DNA of 64,000 nt, taken from Neoechinorhynchus agilis. Its lineage: Eukaryota; Acanthocephala. The stretch is taken from NCBI GenBank assembly GCA_051530055.1, contig CM121341.1, positions 17,298,001 to 17,362,000 on the forward strand, written 5' to 3'. Position numbers and translations under genes: made by a program. Under the pieces are notes generated by a model that was not told the DNA's origin, ran no database searches, and worked only from the letters and a program-made list of their open reading frames with translations. Below are positions 57,731 to 64,000 of the stretch, in pieces. Position 1 is the stretch's first letter, and every line of letters starts with the position of its first letter.

Positions 57731-58293
57731 AATGATCACGAGGATCCAGAGGTATGTGGGTCCTCTTCTTAAACAAAAATAAATAAAACGTGTTGTTATT
57801 CTGATTTTAACCTCACAATGTACTTTGGATTGAGCAGGGGCTATTTCCGGCCTCGTCTTTTACTGCAGGACATTTCCTGCCCAGCTTTCTGAACACTCTA
57901 TCCAAACTCCCCTATTCTTGGGCTGTAGCGTCCGTCTGGGCGGACAAGAACTCGTCAAAATAGCTTGATCTTTGAAAGATCGATCTTTATCTACAGCTCT
58001 TGTTTCAGTCAAGCACATGTCCTTTTCCCGAATAAATCTGTGTGTTTAGTAGTTTAACGCTTGTACGATTTGATAATACGGGATCAAGGAAATACTATAT
58101 TTAACCAGGCAATAATCGATTTTTAAATATCATTTTTTCTTTGATCTTCCCGGAAAAAGTGAAGGTCGTTGAGAAGTTTTCAGTCCAAAAATAACAGACT
58201 GTGTGTTAGTCAAAGTCTATACTGTTTATTCGGGAGAAATTCTCACCAACATCACATGCATTCGTTCATAACGCTTCTAAGTTAATGTTGCTC
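57731..58293. other. LINE tail and unrecognised DNA
   Basis: 57731-57830 is LINE 3' tail plus a short match to host segment Y (CCTCACAATGTACTTTGGA). The rest up to the next gene has no coding or repeat signal I recognise. Confidence 0.45.
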
Positions 58294-58791
58294 TCATTTT
58301 TCCATTGGCCAATCTTCAATTAGTGTGTAACCCGAAATGGTAAATGGTGCGATTTTAAATCCATGTTTTTCTTTTCTTGTTGGTTTCTTTGTTATATACA
58401 TGCTCTTGCATTTCACATAACAATTCCTCAAGTATTCTTTGATATCGGAGAGTTCGGTTGGAGGTCGTGGATGAGAATATACTATAAAGCCTGCATAGTG
58501 GCAAAATTTGTTGCAAGTTTTTAAATCCTGCATTTCGTTATTTCCCGAATAACTCGTACGCAACTGATCTGAATTATATTGATATCGTTTTCTACAGTGG
58601 TGACAACACTCCTTTAAATACTTAGTTTTGGTTTTGTAATTAGTTAAATATTCATTGTCGCGGAAGATAACGGTACGGGATAGGTGGCAATATTTAAAAC
58701 ACATATCTAGATCAATCCTACTGTCCTCTCTTGAAGATGGAATTATGAGCAACAGTAAACAAAATATGATCTCAAGGAAAGAGGAGGTCAT
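58294..58791 (-). CDS. Secreted cysteine-rich protein with two CX3C...CX3C units
   Basis: 165 residues from the Met at 58791, which starts an ideal signal peptide (MTSSFLEIIFCLLLLIIPSS). An in-frame Met 20 codons upstream at 58851 would bury that signal, so I prefer 58791. The mature part has two repeats of the same layout: CFKYCHLSR...KYLKECCHHCRKRY and CNKFCHYAG...KEYLRNCYVKCKSMY, each a CX3CH pair and a CX3C pair separated by about 30 residues. Two CX3C helices bridged by two disulfides is the alpha-hairpinin-type layout; homology to that family is not shown. Stop at 58294. No introns. Function unknown; secreted defence, toxin-like or matrix roles are all possible. Confidence 0.6.
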   Translation of the reverse strand: MTSSFLEIIFCLLLLIIPSSREDSRIDLDMCFKYCHLSRTVIFRDNEYLTNYKTKTKYLKECCHHCRKRYQYNSDQLRTSYSGNNEMQDLKTCNKFCHYAGFIVYSHPRPPTELSDIKEYLRNCYVKCKSMYITKKPTRKEKHGFKIAPFTISGYTLIEDWPMEK

Positions 58792-58859
58792 GTGAATTCC
58801 CGTTGATTGTATTTTTGACCTTGTTAGGGACACTTGAAAATTGGTTGCCATAGTAAATA

Positions 58860-59270
58860 CCTAAAGTTTTTCGTTTAATTTTTCTCCGTCTTAAATAATT
58901 ATTAAAATAAAACGCAAAACTTATTTTGTATAACAGATGAGTGACTTTTAATTTTAATCGGAAATACACAAAACCGCTTTATTTCAATCATATGGATGAA
59001 TTATTGCCATAACTATATACGTTGAACACTAGTTTTTATGAACCTCGCGTGAACCTGGTGTCAAAACGGTGTTTTTTAATTCAGGCATTTTAAACTCACA
59101 TGTAGCTCTGCAGGTCTACAGGTATGTGAAAGTATTTATTTCCCTTCCCCTGTGTAATAGTGAAAGTTTGAGTATTAATGCCCCGGTTTCTCGATCAAAA
59201 AGGAAGAAAACTTATACTTTCAGTTTCAATTAACGATGTTTGATTCAGAAATAGATTTATCTTGAAAATT
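58860..59270. other. Short intergenic stretch
   Basis: AT-rich, with a repeated TCTGCAGGTCTACAGGTATG patch near 59110. Presumably the promoter of the secreted protein gene on the minus strand. Nothing else seen. Confidence 0.45.
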
Positions 59271-59740
59271 TTCGGCCTTTTCGTTGGCCTTCTTTAGTTA
59301 ATCTACAATTTGAAAGAAGCATTGTCAAATAGTTTTCCCGGTTGGCCTCGCAGGCTGAATTTATAGTCAGCTTTGTTGCCAACAAAAGTACCTGTTTGCT
59401 GGATCATGATGGCTTCCATTGTCACTCTGTAGCGTCCTGCGGCACTCCTCGTAAGAACCTCGGCGCCATCAAAATATATCTCATGCCACCTACCATTGGT
59501 TTGGGACACTATTGCTGAGCTCACATCAGACTTTTTGATAGCTGCCCTTCTGTGCCTAGCAATCCTACTATTTAGATCATTCGTTTGTCCCACATATGAC
59601 AGACTGCAATTCGAACATGGGATCTTATAGACACATTCAGCAGGAACATCCTCATTCTTCAGTCGGAGTATATGTGGAACACCTTGCTTTCTATAAACCG
59701 TCCGAGCATTTCGGTATTGTTGGGATGATGTACTATTCAA
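59270..59740 (-). mobile_element. Penelope-like element, GIY-YIG endonuclease end
   Basis: The C-terminal part of a Penelope-like retroelement. VYKIPCSNCSLSYVGQTNDL has the Cys-rich entry and the YVGQT version of the GIY-YIG core, followed by SRIARHRRAAI with the catalytic Arg/His region. It ends near 59303. Just past it, AAGAAGGCCAACGAAAAGGC and CGAAAATTTTC resemble the hairpin at 51.5 kb. The reverse transcriptase part is not found upstream, so the copy is truncated. Confidence 0.85.
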
Positions 59741-59749
59741 ATATGAACT

Positions 59750-60420
59750 GGATTGGATCTACAACAAACTAAAAGTGAGTGGATACGCAAGGAGGTACAT
59801 TGAGAAATGTATGAAGGACCCCGTTCTGGAGTTCATCTCTCAGCTCCTCTAAGAAACGGCCCTAAAGAATTTACGTCCTGAGTCTCCTTTGCGCAAAATT
59901 GATTCCATGGTGGAACTCACAATCTCCACAAATTCACACCAATTCTTTATTTCAGGGGACTTCAATAAACTATTTCCTCTGTCACCTCTCTCCTAATTTC
60001 GTCAACTAATTGACTTCCCAGCATGTCTTGACGCTCATCTCGACCAAGTATTCGCGAACATCTACGCCTACCCTTAAGCCTGGCCTGTTTATGTTGGGTG
60101 ACTCTCGTCGCAATGTTTTGTATTGTTTGACCGATGTATGCGCTATTTCAAACCATCAGGTTACTATGGAGGAGCCAAGTCTTGGAAAGCGTCTTGTGCT
60201 CGAGGCCTTACACATCGCTGTGGCGAACACCATTGAAGATAACAAAGCGAACTTCAGTTTAAAATTGCCTGCCAATGACGTTATGAAAATCAATAGAAAA
60301 TCCAACACAGTGTAGGGGTTACGAGCGGACATATTTTAGCTCCAACCATGCTAATGGTGTACCTATTAAACCGCGCTGACAAGACCAAACAAATAAAAAG
60401 AACTTCACACCTTTTATAGA
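59750..60420 (+). mobile_element. Unassigned element debris with a 101-codon frame
   Basis: The frame at 60010-60315 reads MTSQHVLTLISTKYSRTSTP, later EDNKANFSLKLPANDVMKIN. A related string (EGNKADFKLNL type) is found near 61030 in different surroundings, so this is repeated sequence, not a host gene. The stretch 59760-60000 may contain a piece of an endonuclease-like frame (FFISGDFNK). Family not determined. Confidence 0.4.
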
Positions 60421-60424
60421 TGAC

Positions 60425-61140
60425 TGATGAGGCGAGGTTTCTTCGCGAAATATTTCATAATATTAAAGGAATCTTTAAGCGGGATTATGTTCACCACCAT
60501 CCAATATTATTCTTTCCCTCAAACGCAATACCTTTAAAATTTAAATACTCAAACGCCCCAGTCATTTAGGAGCCCTGTCGCCCGCTCTTTCCAAATTTCA
60601 CTTCAGGTTTATCTTACTACGGCTATCCCGTCGTTTGCAACCTGTGCAAATCACAATTCCGCCGCCGTGAAATGTTTCATAGAAGCGCCTCCACAATTGT
60701 TGCAATTAATTTCCTCCCGTTCACAAAATGCCTCTATAAAATTTTCACCAAACAATAAAAAGGCGACCTAATTCCTTTCATCCTCCTATAATTTGCATCT
60801 CTCTCTCTACACCCGCTCCATTTCCATACTTTCAATTCTCTCGGATATCATTAACTGCAATGAACCCGGAGGAAAGACTCAACCTAGCAAACTCTCCTAC
60901 ACCAATAACCATCCACTTTCCTGCTCGACCGGACCTGTAATCCACTCCAACATCAACAGCCACATTCTTGCTTGTTTCTGGCGGACATAATCTCTTGCAT
61001 TATCCTCCAGGTTGAAAAAGTTGAAGGAAATAAGGCGGACTTCAAACTGAATCTAAGTACAACCATATCCATTGTGCCGAAATATCGGATTTATTAAATT
61101 CCTTTAAGTTTTCCGCCAGGTATATGGTTCCTTTACACTG
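60425..61140 (+). mobile_element. LINE 3' part, second copy
   Basis: 60490-60840 matches 31015-31370: TCAAACGCAATACCTTTAAA, then TTTGCAACCTGTGCAAATCA, GAAATGTTTCATA, CATCTCTCTCTCTACACCCG against the corresponding pieces. It is interrupted and diverged, with no intact frame. The dispersed module CGCGAAATATTTC lies at 60438. Confidence 0.7.
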
Positions 61141-61471
61141 TACAGTATTGTGCAATAAAACGTTTCATTATTAAGGATAATTAGGAACTTTAATAATTGT
61201 CAATATTAAATAGTTCAGTGAAAATCATTAGTGCAGCGTGTAATTAATATTTATAATGTGCTCATTAATAAAACGGAAGGAAAATGTTTTCATTAAGACA
61301 TGTCAATTTCGGCTATTTGATCAATAGATCGAATTCTTTATGTGTTAAAATTAATTTTTTTAGAACGCAAATCGATTATATGAGAAAAATGGACGAAGAA
61401 AAGCTTGTAAGTGATGTAACCCAATCCCACAGAAATTAAATCGTTACAAATATTTTACAACCAATATATTT
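61141..61471. other. AT-rich spacer
   Basis: No gene or repeat recognised. It lies downstream of the zinc-finger gene; TTTATTG at 61471-61477 gives an AATAAA on the minus strand near its stop codon. Confidence 0.45.
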
Positions 61472-62417
61472 TTATTGATCATTTTCATCATTGGAAGTTG
61501 AATTTTCTTTTCGTTGGTTATTATAACCTTGAATTTGACATTCTTCTTTAGTATCATTTGATTTCCTGAATTTTTTTGGCAATCGCAAAACCTCGAGCGG
61601 TTTAATCTTGATGAGTTTGTCCAATTCCTCCTTAGCCTTTGATTTGTTAGACGGCGTAATTATATTTCGCTGCTCCATTTTCGCCCTCAGCTTAGGAGAA
61701 TCTACATGGATATCGTTTCTTGGATTCATGCTATGACGTTCACGAGATCGCTTTTCATTGAAGATTTTGAAGCAATTCTCTCGATTGCATTTGTAGCTCT
61801 CATTAAGATGCATTGGCCCAAAATGCACACGTAAAGCTTCGACATTATTGAAAGCTTTTTCGCACAATGGGCATTTTAGCACATTCATGAAACCATCGTC
61901 TTCTTTAGCGCTTCTTTTCCTACTCTTTGGTTTATTATCCAAGGTAGAATTATGTGATTGCGGCGTTTGAACTATTGGTCGGAGAACCATTTCAGCAACC
62001 GACATAGTGCTTGTTGGAATTGATTGCGATTCCGTAGGTTCAAAATTAGTTGAAGCATTTTCGTGCTTAGTCGTGGGTGCCGAATTCAAATCAATTTCTT
62101 CGCTTATCGAAGACAAAACGGTTTCAAGGACATTAAGTGCTTCGAAGCAGTACAGATATTGAACAACTGTTTCCACGCAATCCTCGTCAGAAAATGACGA
62201 TGGCTCAGTCCAAAATGTATGTTCGCCTTCCTTAGGTACAGTAATATAAACAGTGGAATAATCTTGCATTCTGCCGAGAACAAGCATTTCAGTGTTGCAT
62301 CTCTTGAAAAACCTGATGAAATCCTAGAGGGAATTTTTTTATCATAAGTTCGAAGTTGGAAATTTTTGAAAAACTTACGTCGTGAAATCTCAAGTTGAAT
62401 ATGTGTTGTTGCGACAT
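61472..62417 (-). CDS. Basonuclin/disconnected-like C2H2 zinc-finger protein
   Basis: About 296 residues in two exons, 62417-62379 (MSQQHIFNLRFHD) and 62323-61472, joined by a 55-nt intron with GTAAGT and CTCTAG ends. After DFIRFFKRCNTEMLVLGRMQ comes a Ser/Thr-rich region, a basic KSRKRSAKE, and one paired-finger unit: CPLCEKAFNNVEALRVHFGP with CX2CX12HX4H, then YKCNRENCFKIFNEKRSRER and HSMNPR with CX4CX12HX8H. The RSRxRHSxNP ending is the signature of basonuclin and Drosophila disco, nuclear regulators of transcription. Vertebrate basonuclins have three such pairs and ~1,000 residues; this has one, so it is a compact form. The Lys-rich tail (KPLEVLRLPKKFRKS) follows. The join before DFIRFF is phase 0. 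Confidence 0.8.
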
Positions 62418-62837
62418 TTTTAAAAACTAATGCTGATGAAATAGATTCCGCGATCGATAGATAAGGTGGAATAAGCGATAGAAATGTTCCGTGCACATAT
62501 ATACGATAACATCACGTGTATGGCGGTGTTAATGAAAACTAGCCAATCAGCAAGCGCCCGACATAGAATTCACATATTGACGTGACTTACAGATCTTACC
62601 GACCATTGGGTTGTTAATTCCGATACAACTTATCAAGTCTCATTAATTTTGTGCCATAAATTTTGCGGTTTAAGAAACACATAAAAAATCGAATTCTTTA
62701 ACAAGTGATGATGTTTGAACCGAAGAATATCAATTAATGAGCTATATCATCTGTTAATTTTTTAAGAATGTTGAAAGCGATGCTTCTAAGTATTTCCAGA
62801 TTGTTATGTTGCAATTCAGCCAGGTTTTAGTGATAAC
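62418..62837. other. Upstream region of the zinc-finger gene
   Basis: No coding signal. It likely holds the promoter; a TATATA run lies at about 62498-62504 (TATATACG), 80 nt upstream of the start codon. Confidence 0.4.
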
Positions 62838-64000
62838 AACAACAGGTTTTATTACTTCACAAAGGAGAAGAGGACCCATGTACCTTTGGTCCTCATAAAC
62901 ACCCGAGTTCTGATTATATAAGAAATTGGCTATTGATTTTGGAATGGATTACGAGTCCGGGCGGGTGGGAATATCCGGTCGGGTTTGGTGGGAATTGGAG
63001 TTTATTGCTTGCAGGAGCGCTTATAAGGTTGGTCTTTCCTCAGAATCATTTCAGTTTATGATATCCGAGAAGATTGGGCAGCATGGAAAAAGGAGTGTAG
63101 GTATAGGGAGGTGCAATGTCGAGGGAGGATGAAACGAATTAGGATTACGAGTGTTGTGCTCGTGTGAAAAGGGGCGATATGTGGAAGAATTGTGGTGGTA
63201 GAGTTGAGGGACGTTTTGTTTGTTTTATGAAAATAGTATCAAGGCATTGGGGTAGAGGGGGAAGGATGGGTTGCAGAAGACGACATAACGGAAGGTGAGG
63301 GAGAGTAAAATATTGCAGAAGTAAAATTTGTAGAGATCGGGTGAAGGGATTCCTAAAAGTCGCAGACGCTTGAGGAAATAAATTTTAAAGGTGTTTAGCT
63401 TGAGGGAGAGAGTAATGTGCGAGTAACATTTCAAGTTTGATTGGAATTGGAGACCCAGAATTCTTAAATAGGTTATTCGTAGGGTATCATTTAGAAGCTC
63501 TGGGGAGAATGTGGGGTTTGCCGGAGAATGAAGGGATCATTTCGAAGCATTTAGAGGTATTCAAGTGGACTTTGTGATTGTTGCAAAAATCGTTTATGTG
63601 TGTGATTTCGTTGGAGGTTAAAGAGAAGGAGAGGTGGGGTGGTGATTGAGTGATGAGGGTGAGATCGTCGGCATATAAGAAAAGTTTAGAGTGAGAGGAG
63701 AAAGGTTTGAGGTCATTTAGAAAAATATTAAAAAGAGGTGGTGAGAATACGGCACCTTGAGGTACTCCTTTGGTGAGGTATAGGCTGATTGAGGTAGAAC
63801 GGCAGTGAATGTATTGTTTGCGATTGTGAAGATGAAATTCGAGCCAGCGGATCTGTCAAACGTTAAGACCAAAATCGAAGCAGGCCCGGGGAAGGAGTGA
63901 ATGGTCGACGGAGTCGAATGCTTTCGATAAATCCAGTTGAATGAGACGGGTGACGTGGGAGGGATTATTGTCAAGGTTACGTATTAGCGTGTCATAAATG
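62838..64000 (-). mobile_element. LINE copy, 3' part, running off the window
   Basis: The complement of the family seen at 29.9 and 60.4 kb. The 3' end is near 62838 (AACAACAGGTTTTATTACTT, AAGAGGACCCATGTACC). Reverse transcriptase pieces in shifting frames include the LDLSKAFDS region near 63910 and LADDLTLI near 63660. Several stops and frameshifts. The 5' part lies beyond 64000. Confidence 0.78.

Noticed and set aside
58294-58791. ShK toxin or CHCH mitochondrial protein
   Set aside because: Spacing is CX3C rather than CX9C (CHCH), the six-Cys ShK pattern is absent, and there is a signal peptide.

Overview
The window reads as a piece of an AT-rich metazoan genome, most likely an invertebrate: genes are split by GT-AG introns, intergenic DNA is long, and mobile-element debris is abundant. 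No single marker fixes the phylum. The intron range is notable: many introns of about 40-60 nt, several as small as 25, 27 and 31 nt, next to introns above 1 kb. A TRPM2-type channel that keeps its NUDT9-H tail argues against a typical nematode or insect, although the gene packing and the acceptor-like sites right before start codons look like a lineage with spliced-leader trans-splicing.

Layout. 1.6-4.0 kb (+): a divergent rhodopsin-type GPCR. 4.0-10.3 kb (-): a TRPM2-like cation channel with a degenerate Nudix-type ADP-ribose-sensing tail, tail to tail with the GPCR. 10.3-17.2 kb: no recognised gene. 17.2-26.4 kb (+): a RALGAPA ortholog (catalytic alpha subunit of the RalGAP complex), followed after only 64 nt by CDC27/APC3 (26.4-29.1 kb, +), a candidate operon. 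29.2-31.5 kb: a duplicated repeat and a decayed non-LTR retrotransposon. 32.0-32.8 kb (-): TMUB1/2-like membrane ubiquitin-like protein. 36.5-38.4 kb (+): an unrecognised coiled-coil protein. 39.0-40.7 kb (-): NOP2/NSUN1 rRNA methyltransferase. 41.5-42.1 kb (-): an unknown gene. 43.2-43.6 kb: two inverted-repeat elements. 45.2-46.2 kb (+): an intronless GPCR. 48.3-49.8 kb (-): PNKP, a DNA end-repair enzyme. 50.7-51.6 kb: a near-perfect palindrome and a Penelope-related hairpin with hammerhead-like core. 51.65 kb (-): an EF-hand exon.

52.1-57.3 kb holds a fossil Ty3/gypsy-type LTR element (-) set into a tandem host repeat, with a solo LTR at the equivalent site of the neighbouring repeat unit. 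57.3-61 kb is a patchwork of minisatellite, LINE pieces, a secreted cysteine-rich protein gene (58.3-58.8 kb, -) and a Penelope-type GIY-YIG domain (59.3-59.7 kb, -). 61.5-62.4 kb (-) is a compact basonuclin/disco-like zinc-finger gene, and 62.8-64.0 kb is the 3' part of another LINE copy (-) running off the window.

The host genes form no single pathway: RalGAP signalling, cell-cycle ubiquitination (APC/C), rRNA methylation, DNA repair and sensory or ion signalling. The points most worth a second look are the sensor-only NUDT9-H tail, the junctions where conserved protein sequence cannot be joined by ordinary GT-AG splicing (TRPM, NOP2, RALGAPA), the ultra-short introns, and the RALGAPA-CDC27 spacing. 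Exon limits were worked out by eye from reading frames and splice motifs, so they are approximate where stated.
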